DNA of 64,000 nt, taken from positions 496,001 to 560,000 of the forward strand of contig NZ_LT629762.1 of assembly GCF_900105155.1 (NCBI RefSeq), given 5' to 3'. The stretch comes from Pseudomonas prosekii (lineage in GTDB: Bacteria > Pseudomonadota > Gammaproteobacteria > Pseudomonadales > Pseudomonadaceae). Each line of letters starts with the position of its first letter. Within the stretch, counting starts at the first letter, position 1. Position numbers and translations under genes: made by a program. The notes under the pieces were generated by a model. It did no database searches. It saw nothing but the letters and a program-made list of their open reading frames with translations, and was not told the origin of the DNA. Positions 1 through 9,291 of the stretch are shown here, one piece after another.

Positions 1-2
1 AA

Positions 3-524
3 ATCGCCGCTGGCAGTTGGCTCGCAACGCTGACCGGCGTGGCCACCGCGCTGGCCTGGGGCGTGGCGGTCGCCATCACTTCGCAAGCGGCGGTGTCGCG
101 GCTGCTGTTCGGCATGGCGCGCGACGGCAAACTGCCGAAGGTGCTGGCCAAAGTCCATCCGAAACACAACACGCCGTACATCAGCATTTATCTGGTGGCG
201 GTGCTGTCGCTGGTGATCTGCTACTTGTTCATCAATTCGGTCGACACCCTGACCTCGCTGGTGAACTTCGGCGCGCTGAGCGGTTTCATGCTGCTGCACC
301 TGACCGTGATCAATTACTACTGGCGCCGGCAGAAATCCGGCCAGGTGATTCGTCACCTGTTGTGCCCGGCAATCGGCTTCATCATCGTCGCGGCCATCAT
401 GTACAACATGGGCGTTGATGCGCAGAAGCTTGGCTTGATCTGGATCGCGCTGGGTCTGGTCTATCTGTTCTTCCTCAACAAACTGGGCGCCAGCACAACG
501 CTGCCGGACCCGAGCAACGTCTGA
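3..524 (+). CDS. APC-family amino-acid permease, C-terminal part
   Basis: The reading frame is already open at the left edge, so the N-terminal half lies outside the window. About 173 residues remain. They contain the typical APC-superfamily stretch with small residues and 'SRLLFGMARDG' followed by 'LPKVLAKVHPK', then several hydrophobic helices. This is the late part of a cytoplasmic-membrane amino-acid transporter (APC family, by recall of the motif around the SRxxFxMARDG loop). The gene sits just upstream of two arginine succinyltransferase subunits, which makes a basic amino acid or related amine a reasonable but unproven substrate. Ordinary GC-rich codon use. Confidence 0.85.
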   Translation: MAAGSWLATLTGVATALAWGVAVAITSQAAVSRLLFGMARDGKLPKVLAKVHPKHNTPYISIYLVAVLSLVICYLFINSVDTLTSLVNFGALSGFMLLHLTVINYYWRRQKSGQVIRHLLCPAIGFIIVAAIMYNMGVDAQKLGLIWIALGLVYLFFLNKLGASTTLPDPSNV

Positions 525-644
525 CAATAAAAAGGGCGGCGTCTGACAACAAATCAGGCGACCGCTGCTTTAACGCGTGGAAACCGACAGTGATAGTCAG
601 GTTCGGCGGAAAACCGTCGAACCCTTTGATACAGGAGTGCATCC

Positions 645-1661
645 ATGCTGGTCTTACGTCCAGTCGAACTGACCGACCTGCCCCAGTTGCAGCAACTGGC
701 CCGCGACAGCCTGGTGGGCGTGACCTCGCTGCCGGACGACAGCGAACGCTTGCGGGAAAAGATCCTCGATTCCAACGATTCGTTTAACCGGGACGTTGAA
801 AGCAATGGCCCGGAAAATTACTTCTTCGTCCTCGAAGACCTGGCCACCGAGCGCCTGACCGGTTGCTCGGAAATCCTCGCCACTGCCGGGTTCGCCGAAC
901 CGTTCTACAGCCTGCGCAACCGGCACTTCACCAGCGCCTCGCGCGAACTGAACATCGAACACGGCGTGCCGGCGCTGTCGTTGTGCCACGACCTCAGCGG
1001 CCACACCTTGCTGCGCGGCTTTCACATTGACGCGGCGCTGGTGCGCACGCCGTTTTCCGAATTGCTTTCGCGCGCGCGACTGCTGTTTATCGCGGCGCAC
1101 ACGGCACGTTTTTCCGAAGCGGTGATTACCGAAATCGTTGGTTACAGCGATGAACAAGGCCAGTCGCCGTTCTGGAATGCCTTGGGCAAACACTTTTTCG
1201 ATCTGCCCTACGTTGAGGCCGAAAGGCTGTGCGGGCTGCAGAGCCGGACGTTTCTCGCTGAATTGATGCCGCATTACCCGATCTACGTGCCGATGCTGCC
1301 GCCAGCGGCGCAGGAATGCATTGGCCGGGTTCACCCCGATGGCCAGGAAGCGTTCGACATTCTTGAGCGTGAAGGCTTCGAAACCAACAGTTACATCGAC
1401 CTGTTCGACGGCGGGCCGACGCTCTTCGCGCGCACTTCGACGATCAATTCGATCACTCGCAGCCACACGGCGCGGGTGCAGCAGGTTGAGGTCATCGAGG
1501 CGCGTGGCAGTTATCTGCTGAGCAATGATTCGCTCAGGGACTATCGGGCGATTGTCGCCGAACTGGCATTCAACGATGGGCAGACGGTGGGTCTGAGCGC
1601 CGAGATGTGCGCCGCGTTGCACGTGACTGACGGCAGCCCGATCCGGCTGATCGCCCTGTGA
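645..1661 (+). CDS. aruF: Arginine/ornithine N-succinyltransferase, alpha-type subunit
   Basis: A 338-residue protein of the AstA/AruF family, which transfers succinyl from succinyl-CoA to arginine or ornithine, the first step of the succinyltransferase (AST) pathway. Family features visible are the N-terminal 'RPVELTDLPQLQQLA', 'SLCHDLSG', 'GYSDEQGQSPFWNALGKHFF' near residue 165-185, and 'FLAELMPHYPIYVPMLP'. The length equals the usual AruF length. AGGAG lies 8 bases before the ATG. The paired subunit follows after about 60 bases, but the rest of the AST operon (aruC, aruD, aruB, aruE) is not here. It may therefore be a second copy; a rearranged single copy is also possible. Confidence 0.88.
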   Translation: MLVLRPVELTDLPQLQQLARDSLVGVTSLPDDSERLREKILDSNDSFNRDVESNGPENYFFVLEDLATERLTGCSEILATAGFAEPFYSLRNRHFTSASRELNIEHGVPALSLCHDLSGHTLLRGFHIDAALVRTPFSELLSRARLLFIAAHTARFSEAVITEIVGYSDEQGQSPFWNALGKHFFDLPYVEAERLCGLQSRTFLAELMPHYPIYVPMLPPAAQECIGRVHPDGQEAFDILEREGFETNSYIDLFDGGPTLFARTSTINSITRSHTARVQQVEVIEARGSYLLSNDSLRDYRAIVAELAFNDGQTVGLSAEMCAALHVTDGSPIRLIAL

Positions 1662-1722
1662 GCATCACCCGGCCCCGCGCCCAACGACAGCGCCCGAGCA
1701 CGTGCGCAAAAGGAGCTGCATC

Positions 1723-2757
1723 ATGATTGTCCGCCCGGTTAGCGTCGCCGACCTGCCCGCCTTGTTGGCGCTGGTGCAACAGGCCGGTCCGGGGTACACC
1801 ACCCTGCCGGCCAACGAGGAACGGCTCGGCCATCGGGTGCGCTGGTCGCAACGCACGTTCGCCGAACAAGTCGAGCGCGCCGACGCCGATTATCTGTTCG
1901 TGCTCGAGGACGATGATCAGCAAGTGGTCGGGGTCAGTGCGCTGACCGGCGCCGTCGGCATTCGCGAGCCCTGGTACAACTATCGGGTCGGGCTGACGGT
2001 GAATTCGTCGCCGGACCTGGGCATTCAGCGGCAGATCCCGACGTTGTTCCTGAACAATGAAATGACCGGGCAATCGGAGCTGTGCTCGCTGTTTCTGCGA
2101 CCGGATCAGCGTCAGGGTTATAACGGGCGTTTGTTGTCGCTGGGGCGTTTGCTGTTTGTCGCCGAGTTCCGCCAGTTGTTCGGCGAAAAGATGATCGCCG
2201 AGCTGCGCGGCAGTGCCGACGAGCAAGGGCGTTCGCCGTTCTGGGACAGCCTGGGCCGGCACTTTTTCCAGATGGATTTCAGTTATGCCGATCAACTGTC
2301 GGGGCTCGGCAACAAATCCTTTATCGCCGAACTGATGCCGCGCCAGCCGCTGTACACCTGCCTGCTGACCGAACAGGCGCAAGCGGTGATTGGACAGGCC
2401 CACCCGAACACGCAACCGGCGTTGAAAATTCTCAATGCCGAGGGTTTTGCGCATAAGGACTACATCGACATCTTCGACGGCGGGCCAGTGATTGAAGCGC
2501 CGGTGGCGAAGATTCGCACGGTACGCGACAGTCAGCCGCTGATTCTCGGCATCGGTACGCCGGATGATCAGGCGCCGGTGTGGCTGATCCACAACCGACG
2601 ACTGGAGAACTGCCGGATCACTACGGCCCAGGCACGGTTGGTAGGTAACAGCCTGATCGTTGATCGATTGACCGCGAAACGCCTGCAACTGCAACCGGGC
2701 AACTCGGTGCGCGCGGTGCCGTTGCCGAATCAGGAGCAGCAGGCTGTGGCGGCCTGA
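1723..2757 (+). CDS. aruG: Arginine/ornithine N-succinyltransferase, beta-type subunit
   Basis: A 344-residue partner of the preceding gene, in the AruG branch: it starts 'MIVRPVSVADLPALL', with 'EPWYNYRVGLTVNSS', 'NEMTGQSELCSLFL' and 'GRSPFWDSLGRHFF'. Subunits of this type form a hetero-oligomer in Pseudomonas. A longer frame from a GTG at 1702 exists, but AAGGAG just before the ATG at 1723 and the family's N-terminus decide for the later start. The two subunits resemble each other throughout and come from an old duplication. Downstream is a REP pair and an unrelated gene, so the AST operon ends here. Confidence 0.88.
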   Translation: MIVRPVSVADLPALLALVQQAGPGYTTLPANEERLGHRVRWSQRTFAEQVERADADYLFVLEDDDQQVVGVSALTGAVGIREPWYNYRVGLTVNSSPDLGIQRQIPTLFLNNEMTGQSELCSLFLRPDQRQGYNGRLLSLGRLLFVAEFRQLFGEKMIAELRGSADEQGRSPFWDSLGRHFFQMDFSYADQLSGLGNKSFIAELMPRQPLYTCLLTEQAQAVIGQAHPNTQPALKILNAEGFAHKDYIDIFDGGPVIEAPVAKIRTVRDSQPLILGIGTPDDQAPVWLIHNRRLENCRITTAQARLVGNSLIVDRLTAKRLQLQPGNSVRAVPLPNQEQQAVAA

Positions 2758-2776
2758 CTGCATCACCATACGCCCC

Positions 2777-2930
2777 TGTAGCAGCTGGCGAAGCCTGCGT
2801 CGGGCTGCGAAGCGGCCCTAAAATTACCGACCCGGTACACTTCGTTCACTCGATTGAGTGAATTTGTTTATGCAGGTTTATCCAACTGCGAGCGCTGCGC
2901 ACTCGGACGCAGCCTTCGGCAGCTGCTACA
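2777..2930. repeat. REP pair (REPIN-like), copy A
   Basis: Two palindromic REP units in opposite orientation, at 2777-2817 and 2888-2930, separated by about 70 unique bases. The left unit reads TGTAGCAGCTGGCG and the right ends GGCAGCTGCTACA. The same family recurs at 5398, 9292 and 14749. Both units here have drifted from the consensus in the loop half. Confidence 0.8.
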
Positions 2931-3106
2931 AGGAGCTCGGCAAACTGACCAAAATCCAGCCAAGCCCAACCCCGCCGAGAGCGGTATCGTTTCACCCGAG
3001 TTTAAATTCGTCATCATCTTTGCCGCGCTCGCGTGATAGCCTTTTGTTCCTTCGGCGTTGACAGTTTTGTTCAAGCCCTTCCATTCCAATGCAGTGGTGG
3101 AACTAT

Positions 3107-3976
3107 ATGTCCAGGCTTTCCCATCAAGATTTGCGCCGTAACTTTCGTCAATTGCTGGCCTCCGATACCTGCTATCACACCGCCTCGGTGTTCGACCCGA
3201 TGTCCGCGCGCATCGCCGCTGACCTGGGTTTTGAAGTCGGCATTCTTGGCGGCTCGGTCGCCTCGTTGCAGGTGCTGGGCGCCCCCGATTTCGCCCTGAT
3301 CACCCTCAGTGAATTCGCCGAACAAGCCACGCGCATCGGCCGCGTCGCCCAATTGCCGGTGATCGCCGACGCCGACCACGGCTACGGCAACGCGCTCAAT
3401 GTGATGCGCACCATCGTTGAACTGGAGCGCGCCGGCATCGCCGCGCTGACCATCGAAGACACGTTGCTGCCCGCACAATTCGGCCGTAAATCCACCGATC
3501 TGATCGGGGTTGCCGAAGGCGTCGGCAAGATCCGCGCGGCTCTCGAAGCCCGGGTCGACAAGGAAATGGCAATCATCGCCCGCACCAACGCGGGGATTCT
3601 GCCGATCAAGGAAATCATCAACCGCACCCAGCAATACCAGAACGCCGGCGCCGACGGCATTTGCATGGTGGGCGTGCAGGATTTCGACCAACTGGAAAAA
3701 ATCGCCGAAAACCTCAACGTGCCGTTGATGCTGGTGACCTATGGCAACCCGGCGCTGCGCGACGACAAACGCCTCGCGGAACTGGGTGTGCGGGTGACGA
3801 TCGACGGCCACGGCGCGTACTTTGCGGCGATCAAGGCAACTTACGACAGCCTGCGCGAACAACGCCAAATCTTCACCCAGGCCTCGGACCTGAGCGCGAC
3901 CGAACTGACCCACACCTACACGCAGCCAGAAGAATACATTCGCTACGCCGAAGAGTTTATGCGCGTTAAAGAGTGA
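3107..3976 (+). CDS. Oxaloacetate decarboxylase (isocitrate lyase/PEP mutase fold)
   Basis: A 289-residue protein strongly resembling P. aeruginosa PA4872, an oxaloacetate decarboxylase of the isocitrate lyase/phosphoenolpyruvate mutase superfamily that releases pyruvate and CO2 with Mg2+. Recognisable blocks are '[16 protein letters not shown]', '[14 protein letters not shown]', '[16 protein letters not shown]', '[10 protein letters not shown]' and 'IIARTNA'. The Asp-rich 'DADHGYG' segment binds metal. An upstream ATG at 3089 would add six residues, but the family begins at the MSRLSHQ-type start at 3107, preceded by a GGTGG. It stands alone, convergent with the M20 peptidase gene, with a hairpin between them. 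Confidence 0.88.
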   Translation: MSRLSHQDLRRNFRQLLASDTCYHTASVFDPMSARIAADLGFEVGILGGSVASLQVLGAPDFALITLSEFAEQATRIGRVAQLPVIADADHGYGNALNVMRTIVELERAGIAALTIEDTLLPAQFGRKSTDLIGVAEGVGKIRAALEARVDKEMAIIARTNAGILPIKEIINRTQQYQNAGADGICMVGVQDFDQLEKIAENLNVPLMLVTYGNPALRDDKRLAELGVRVTIDGHGAYFAAIKATYDSLREQRQIFTQASDLSATELTHTYTQPEEYIRYAEEFMRVKE

Positions 3977-4008
3977 GTACGGCGCCAGCCGCGACACCGC
4001 TCATCTGA

Positions 4009-4035
4009 TCGTTCCCACGCCTAGCATGGGAACGA
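4009..4035. terminator. Palindrome between convergent genes
   Basis: TCGTTCCCA, a 9-base loop, then TGGGAACGA: a perfect 9-bp inverted repeat in the 75-base gap between two convergent genes. It fits a bidirectional terminator, followed by CCTTT on the plus strand. The same palindrome type is a frequent intergenic repeat in pseudomonads (recalled, not checked). Confidence 0.5.
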
Positions 4036-4051
4036 CCTTTGGCGGTGTGGT

Positions 4052-5293
4052 TCAGCGCTTGGTCAATTCCATGATCATCCGCGACAGCAGATAGATCCGT
4101 GGCGCGACGCTTTCGACTTCGGCGTATTCCTCCGGTGTATGAATGTTGCCGCCGACAATCCCGAAACCGTCGAGCGTCGGCGTACCAACGCCTGCCGAAA
4201 GACTCGCATCCGCCGCCCCACCGCTGCCTTCTTCGGTGAGTTTGCGGCCGATTTCGCCGTAAATCCCCTGCGCCATGGCCATCAGCCGATCCGACTCCGG
4301 CGTTTGCGGCATCGGCGGCAAACCGCGCTCCAGCGTGGTGGTGACCTCGGTGTCGGCGATCAACTTGTCCTTCGACACCCGCGCCAGATCCTTCTCGATC
4401 CGGTCGAACTCTTCCGGCACCGCTGCGCGCACATCGGCCTTGGCGGTGGCCTGATCCGGGATCACGTTGGTGCGGTCGCCGGCCTTGAGCACGGTGAAAT
4501 TGATCGTGGTTTTCTTCGCTTCGTCGCCCAATTTGCCCAATTGCAGAATCTGATGCGCGGCTTCCATCGCAGCGTTGCGCCCCAGCTCCGGCGCAACCCC
4601 GGCGTGGGCGGCTTTGCCCTTCACTTCGACGACGGCAGTGGCGCTGCCCTTGCGCCACACCACCAAACCATCGGCCGGGCGACCGGGTTCCAGATTGAGC
4701 GTGACGTCGTGGGCCTTGGCGGTTTTCTTGATCAGGTCGGTGGCGATGTCCGAGCCGGACTCTTCGCTGGCATCGAGCAGGAAGGTGATCTGCGCGTAGT
4801 CCTTGAAGTCGAGATTTTTCAAGACTTTCAGCGCGTAGATCCCGGCAACGATGCCGCCCTTGTCGTCCATCACGCCAGGCCCGTAGGCGCGACCGTCCTT
4901 GATGTGGAACGGACGCTCGGCGGCCGAACCTTCCTTGAACACCGTGTCCATGTGCGCCATCAGGAGGATTTTCGCTTTGCCGGTGCCTTTGAGCGTGGCA
5001 ACTACGTGGCTGCTTTTGTCCGGAGTGTTAGGCACCAGTTCGATGCTGAAGCCAAGTTTTTTCAGCTCGTCGACGGCGATGTCGCTGACTTGGGTCAGGC
5101 CCGGTTCATAACCGGAACCGGAGTCGATGTTGACCAGTTTTTCCAGCAGTTTCAGCGCTTCGGCCTTGTACTGCTCGGAATCGGCAAGCACTTGTTTGTG
5201 CGGTTCGGCGAAGGCTGCGGGGGCGAAAACGCCGAGGGCGAAGGTCAGTGCGAGGCTGCTGGCCAGCGGGGAGCGAGCGAGTTTGAACGTCAT
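4052..5293 (-). CDS. Secreted M20 metallopeptidase (carboxypeptidase G2-like)
   Basis: A 413-residue protein with a cleavable signal peptide (about residues 1-29, ending 'APAAFAE'). It has the M20 zinc-peptidase layout: metal ligands in 'MAHMDTV' (H114, D116), 'GVMDDKGG' (D144), the catalytic 'DASEESGS' (E177, E178), 'NLEPGRP' (E202) and a late His in 'GNIHTPEEY'. Dimerisation domain around 210-320. Carboxypeptidase G2 and related glutamate carboxypeptidases cleave C-terminal glutamate from folates and acyl-glutamates in the periplasm; the exact substrate here is unknown. AAGGAT lies before the ATG. Single-gene unit. Confidence 0.87.
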   Translation of the reverse strand: MTFKLARSPLASSLALTFALGVFAPAAFAEPHKQVLADSEQYKAEALKLLEKLVNIDSGSGYEPGLTQVSDIAVDELKKLGFSIELVPNTPDKSSHVVATLKGTGKAKILLMAHMDTVFKEGSAAERPFHIKDGRAYGPGVMDDKGGIVAGIYALKVLKNLDFKDYAQITFLLDASEESGSDIATDLIKKTAKAHDVTLNLEPGRPADGLVVWRKGSATAVVEVKGKAAHAGVAPELGRNAAMEAAHQILQLGKLGDEAKKTTINFTVLKAGDRTNVIPDQATAKADVRAAVPEEFDRIEKDLARVSKDKLIADTEVTTTLERGLPPMPQTPESDRLMAMAQGIYGEIGRKLTEEGSGGAADASLSAGVGTPTLDGFGIVGGNIHTPEEYAEVESVAPRIYLLSRMIMELTKR

Positions 5294-5397
5294 GAATCGA
5301 TCCTTGTTTCTCGTCGGGGGTCGTCGAACCCTACCGCACTGGGCCGCGAGGCTCTATACCGGATGCGACATCGACCGCCCGCAACGACACACATCTG

Positions 5398-5532
5398 TTG
5401 TAGCAGCTGCCGAAGGCTGCGTTCGGCTGCGCAGCAGTCGCAAAACCGCAGTAGGTGATTTCTCTGAAACGGTGGTGTTGTTTAAATTGGCGACTGCTGC
5501 GCAGCCGAACGCAGGCTTCGCCAGCTGCTACA
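5398..5532. repeat. REP pair (REPIN-like), copy B
   Basis: Units at 5398-5440 and 5491-5532 in inverted orientation, left unit TTGTAGCAGCTGCCGAAGG, right unit ending GCCAGCTGCTACA. About 50 unique bases separate them. It lies between the divergently placed start of the M20 peptidase and the end of the diguanylate cyclase. The two units are close to the family consensus. Confidence 0.85.
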
Positions 5533-5546
5533 TAGGGCGATTATGA

Positions 5547-6620
5547 TCAGACCGGATCGAGCAATTCATGCCGGGGCTTGCCGTCGCCGCAGCAGATTAC
5601 CCGGTTGCGCCCGGTGCTCTTGGCTTCGTACAGCGCTTGATCGGCGTCGTTGAGCCACAACGTCGCATCGCTGTGCGCCGGGTTGAACGCGGCGAGGCCA
5701 ATGCTCAGGCTGACTTTCAATGCCGGGCTCTGCTCGTAGCCGAGGGTGGCGAAACGATCGCGTAAGGCATCCATGACCATCGCGGCGCTGCTCAGCGGCA
5801 AGTCGGGAAGGATCACGCAGAATTCGTCGCCGCCGTAACGCCCGGCAACATCCGTGGCGCGCAGGTTTTGCTTGAGCATTTTGCTCAGTTGTCGCAGAAC
5901 GATGTCCCCGGCGACGTGGCCATAGGTGTCGTTGATCGATTTGAAGTGGTCGATGTCGATCAGCGCAATCGCCCCGCCCTGCTGCTGCCGATGACAACGC
6001 TGGAATTCGACCTCGAGCTGATCCTTCCAGGCGCCGTGATTCAGCAGGCCGGTGAGGCTGTCGGTGCGGCTCAGCGCCAACAGTTCACGTTTGCGTCGGC
6101 CGAGGGTGTCGGCCTGACGAAAGCAGATCCAACCCAGTGCCAACGGGTACAGGCACAGCAACGGCAAACAGGCGTACAGCTGTAATTGGCTGGTTTGCGC
6201 GATGAACAACGGGGCGAAAATCAGCATGCCGGCGCCCATACCGAAGATCTGCACCACCGTGCCGACCAGCAGAAAACGCAGGCCGCCGATGGCGACGTTG
6301 TTCATCGCCATCATTGAGATCGTGGTAGCGCTGGGCAGCGGATTGAATTGCATGGCCGCGACCCAGAAGCCGCCGAGAAAGGCGTCGACCAGCAAGTTGC
6401 GGTATTCGGCGTGATAAGGCACTGGAGACCGGCGCGCCCATTGATAGGCCAGATGCGGCCAGAGCAAGCCATTGAACAGCATCAGCGCCCAGACCCACGG
6501 CGCCGGATCGAGCGGGTACATCGCTGCACTCACGCACAGTAAACCCAGGACCAGACCCAAGGTGCGCGACGTGTAGAGACGCTTGGCGAGCGAAAGTCCC
6601 TTTCCTCCAGTTTTTGCCAT
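5547..6620 (-). CDS. Membrane diguanylate cyclase, MASE2-GGDEF (DgcC/AdrA type)
   Basis: A 357-residue protein with an N-terminal MASE2-type membrane domain (hydrophobic helices in about residues 15-170, including 'WALMLFNGLLWPHLAYQWA') and a C-terminal GGDEF domain (about 190-345). The active-site motif GGDEF is intact near residue 262, and an RxxD inhibitory site (RATD) lies five residues before it, so c-di-GMP synthesis with product inhibition is expected. The layout matches E. coli DgcC/AdrA, which stimulates cellulose. A GTG at 6635 is possible, but GAGG five bases before the ATG at 6620 supports the shorter form. No partner phosphodiesterase is nearby. Confidence 0.88.
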   Translation of the reverse strand: MAKTGGKGLSLAKRLYTSRTLGLVLGLLCVSAAMYPLDPAPWVWALMLFNGLLWPHLAYQWARRSPVPYHAEYRNLLVDAFLGGFWVAAMQFNPLPSATTISMMAMNNVAIGGLRFLLVGTVVQIFGMGAGMLIFAPLFIAQTSQLQLYACLPLLCLYPLALGWICFRQADTLGRRKRELLALSRTDSLTGLLNHGAWKDQLEVEFQRCHRQQQGGAIALIDIDHFKSINDTYGHVAGDIVLRQLSKMLKQNLRATDVAGRYGGDEFCVILPDLPLSSAAMVMDALRDRFATLGYEQSPALKVSLSIGLAAFNPAHSDATLWLNDADQALYEAKSTGRNRVICCGDGKPRHELLDPV

Positions 6621-6750
6621 AAAGGCCTCGATCACTGAACGGAATCTGATACCCGGGCTTGCGGGGGTGCTGGCAGTCTATCAGGGCGACGTCAAATAGC
6701 CATCACCGGCTGGCGGTGAATCCCCCGGCCCCGATTACGCCGCAACCCCC

Positions 6751-6839
6751 TGTAGGAGCGAGGCTTGCCCGCGAAGAATGCTGACGCGGACTTCTGGAAA
6801 ACCGCGGCGGCGCTATCGCGAGCAAGCTTTGCTCCCACA
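6751..6839. repeat. REP pair of a second family
   Basis: Inverted units at 6751-6778 (TGTAGGAGCGAGGCTTGCCC) and 6814-6839 (ending GCTTTGCTCCCACA). This is the GTAGGAGCGAGGCTTGCCCGCGAA type, distinct from the GTAGCAGCTGCCGAAGG type elsewhere in the window. Located between the diguanylate cyclase and monooxygenase genes, which are divergent. Confidence 0.75.
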
Positions 6840-6885
6840 AAAGCAGGCTATACATGTTGGGTGGGTTCAATAAACGAGGAGGCGC

Positions 6886-8340
6886 ATGCAAACTTTTCAG
6901 GTGTTGATCATCGGCAGCGGTTTTGGCGGACAGTGTGCGGCGGTGAATTTGCTCAAGGCCGGCATCAGCGATTTTCGCCTGTTGGAGCGGCGGGATTTTT
7001 TTGGCGGCACCTGGTGCCAGAACACCTACCCCGGCGCCGCCGTCGACGTGCCCTCGCCCTTGTATTCGCTGTCCTTCGCGCCTTATCCATGGACGCAAAT
7101 GTTCGCCGAACAAGCTGAACTGCAGCGCTACACCGAGCATGTGGTGGAGCAATTCGGTTTGCGCGACAAGGTCGAACTCGAGGCCAACGTCGAAGCCATC
7201 GAATGGGACGACGCCAATAAACGCTGGGCTGTGCACGTCGGCAGCAAAGGCACGTTCTACGCGCAGTTCCTGATCAACGCCACGGGGCCGCTCAGCCAAC
7301 CGGTTATCCCACGCTTCGATGGCCAGGATCTTTTCCAAGGCAAGACCTTTCACACCAATCATTGGGATCATTCCTACGACTACCGCGGTAAACGGGTCGC
7401 GATCATCGGCAGCGGCGCGAGTGCCGCCCAAATCATCCCGGCGATTGCGCCCGATGTCGCGCACCTGCACGTATTCCAGCGCTCGGCGCACTGGGTGTTG
7501 CCGCGCGCCGACCGCAGGTTCGGGCGCTTTCAGCGTTGGCTACTGGGGCTGAAACCGGCCTACAAACTGCTGCGCTGGATGATCTACTGGCAATTCGAAA
7601 CCCGGGTGATTGCGTTCAAATATTCCCGACCGGCGATTCATCTGGTGCAGCAACACGCGCTACGTTTTCTCAAACGCCAAGTGCCTGACCCGGAACTGCG
7701 CCGCAAACTGACTCCGGATTTCACTATCGGCTGCAAGCGGGTGATCGTCTCGAGCACCCTGTATCCGGCGCTGGCCCGGCCGAACGTCACGCTGCACAGC
7801 CGCGAACAGGCCATCGCCACACTTGATGCAAGCGGAATCAATACCCTCGACGGCCAGCACATTGATGTCGACCTGATCGTCTGGTCGACCGGTTACGACG
7901 CCACCGACGGGGTGATTTCCTACCCGGTCACCGGCAAAAACGGCACGCGCCTCAAAGACGTCTGGGCGCAATACCCGCGGGCCTATCTGGGCACCAGCCT
8001 GCCGGACTTTCCCAACTTGTTTATCGTCACCGGACCCAACACCGGCATCGGTCATACCTCGGCGCTGTTCATCATCGAATCGCAGATGAATTACATCCTC
8101 GGTTGTATTCGCACACTAAAAGAACAGGGTCTGCGCAGCATTGAAGTGCGCCCCGAAGCAGAACGTACCTACACTGAAATGATCCACCGGGAAATGGAAC
8201 GCACGGTGTGGAAGTCCGGTGGCTGCAACAGTTGGTATCAAAGCAAGAGCGGTCATGTGATCGCCATGTTTCCGGGGTTCAGTTTCAGCTATCACCGTTT
8301 GACCCGAACGCTGAAACCCGCTGACCACATTCTGTCCTGA
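6886..8340 (+). CDS. Flavin monooxygenase, Baeyer-Villiger type
   Basis: A 484-residue FAD/NADPH flavoprotein. The first Rossmann motif 'IIGSGFGGQCAA' begins near residue 8, the second 'AIIGSGASAAQI' near 172, and between them is 'FQGKTFHTNHWD' (about 150-161), matching the Baeyer-Villiger fingerprint FxGxxxHxxxW[P/D]. 'FGGTWCQNTYPG' is also typical. Enzymes of this class insert oxygen into ketones to give esters or lactones. The next gene, an alpha/beta hydrolase, starts 21 bases downstream and could open such esters. The substrate cannot be told from sequence. An AGGAGG lies just before the ATG. Confidence 0.88.
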   Translation: MQTFQVLIIGSGFGGQCAAVNLLKAGISDFRLLERRDFFGGTWCQNTYPGAAVDVPSPLYSLSFAPYPWTQMFAEQAELQRYTEHVVEQFGLRDKVELEANVEAIEWDDANKRWAVHVGSKGTFYAQFLINATGPLSQPVIPRFDGQDLFQGKTFHTNHWDHSYDYRGKRVAIIGSGASAAQIIPAIAPDVAHLHVFQRSAHWVLPRADRRFGRFQRWLLGLKPAYKLLRWMIYWQFETRVIAFKYSRPAIHLVQQHALRFLKRQVPDPELRRKLTPDFTIGCKRVIVSSTLYPALARPNVTLHSREQAIATLDASGINTLDGQHIDVDLIVWSTGYDATDGVISYPVTGKNGTRLKDVWAQYPRAYLGTSLPDFPNLFIVTGPNTGIGHTSALFIIESQMNYILGCIRTLKEQGLRSIEVRPEAERTYTEMIHREMERTVWKSGGCNSWYQSKSGHVIAMFPGFSFSYHRLTRTLKPADHILS

Positions 8341-8361
8341 TCACGTAAAAGGAAGCGCCTG

Positions 8362-9288
8362 ATGCTTGTGTTGGTAGTCGCGATTGCGGTGTTTATAGCC
8401 TGGAGCTGGTTGAGTTACCCGGCCATCGGCCATTGGTTGTATGACCTGAGCATGGCCCTGGAGGCCAAGTTGTATCGGTTGCACAAGATTGTCGTGCCGA
8501 TCAGCGAAATGACTGTTTCGACCTGGCAGGGCGGGCCTTACGAAGCCTCGAGTGCGGTGTTGATGCTGCACGGCTACAGCGCCGACAAGAACCTGTGGCT
8601 ACGTTTTGCCCGGCACTTTGTCGGCGATTACCGGGTAATCATTCCCGACCTCGCCGGCCATGGCGAAACCGGGTTCAAGGCCGGCGGCGGCTACGACATC
8701 GCGCTGCAAGCGAAACGCATGATTCAGTTGCTCGATGTCTGCGGGGTCGAGAAGGTCCACGTGATCGGCAATTCCATGGGCGGCTACATCGCAGCGTGGC
8801 TCGCGGCCACCTACCCCGAGCGGATTGCCTCGGTGGCGCTGATCGACCCGGCGGGCGTGACCGCGCCGGAAATCAGCGACCTGGAGCGCCAATTGGCCAA
8901 GGGCCACAATCCGTTTTTGATCAATTCCAAGGAAGAATTTCAGCAGTTCTACGCGATGACCATGGCCAACCCGCCGTGGGTGCCCGGCGTGGTGCTCGAC
9001 GCGGTCGCCCAGCGCTACGAGCAGAACCGTGAGGAACTGGCGGAAATCTTTGAGGATTTTCGCACCAGCCCACCGATGGAGCCGAAACTCCCCGACATCA
9101 AATGCCCGGCGCTGTTGTTGTGGGGACGCAAGGATCGGCTGATCGACGTCAGCAGCGTCGCGGTGTGGAGCAAGGGCATCGACAATTTGCGCGTCGATAT
9201 CTGGGAAGGCATCGGCCATATGCCGATGGTCGAGCAACCGGTGCGCGCGGCGCGGTTGTATCAAGAGTTTCTGAAACCGGGCGCATAA
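8362..9288 (+). CDS. Membrane-anchored alpha/beta hydrolase (lipase-like)
   Basis: A 308-residue protein with one N-terminal hydrophobic anchor (about residues 1-20) and a hydrolase fold: oxyanion 'LMLHGYSADKN', nucleophile elbow 'GNSMGG' (serine near residue 141), acid in 'LLWGRKDRLID' and catalytic His in 'EGIGHMPMVE'. It resembles the anchored lipases/esterases of the Moraxella lipase 3 type found in pseudomonads (family recalled from overall layout). It follows the monooxygenase by 21 bases, so the two are probably one operon, with this enzyme hydrolysing the ester formed. Confidence 0.85.
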   Translation: MLVLVVAIAVFIAWSWLSYPAIGHWLYDLSMALEAKLYRLHKIVVPISEMTVSTWQGGPYEASSAVLMLHGYSADKNLWLRFARHFVGDYRVIIPDLAGHGETGFKAGGGYDIALQAKRMIQLLDVCGVEKVHVIGNSMGGYIAAWLAATYPERIASVALIDPAGVTAPEISDLERQLAKGHNPFLINSKEEFQQFYAMTMANPPWVPGVVLDAVAQRYEQNREELAEIFEDFRTSPPMEPKLPDIKCPALLLWGRKDRLIDVSSVAVWSKGIDNLRVDIWEGIGHMPMVEQPVRAARLYQEFLKPGA

Positions 9289-9291
9289 CCC

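Noticed and set aside
1570-2769. 399-codon minus-strand frame opposite aruG
   Set aside because: Mirror frame caused by GC-rich third positions; aruG is strongly supported by family motifs and a ribosome site.
4139-5458. 439-codon plus-strand frame opposite the M20 peptidase
   Set aside because: Antisense shadow of a gene with clear signal peptide and metal ligands; its own translation is low-complexity and motif-free.
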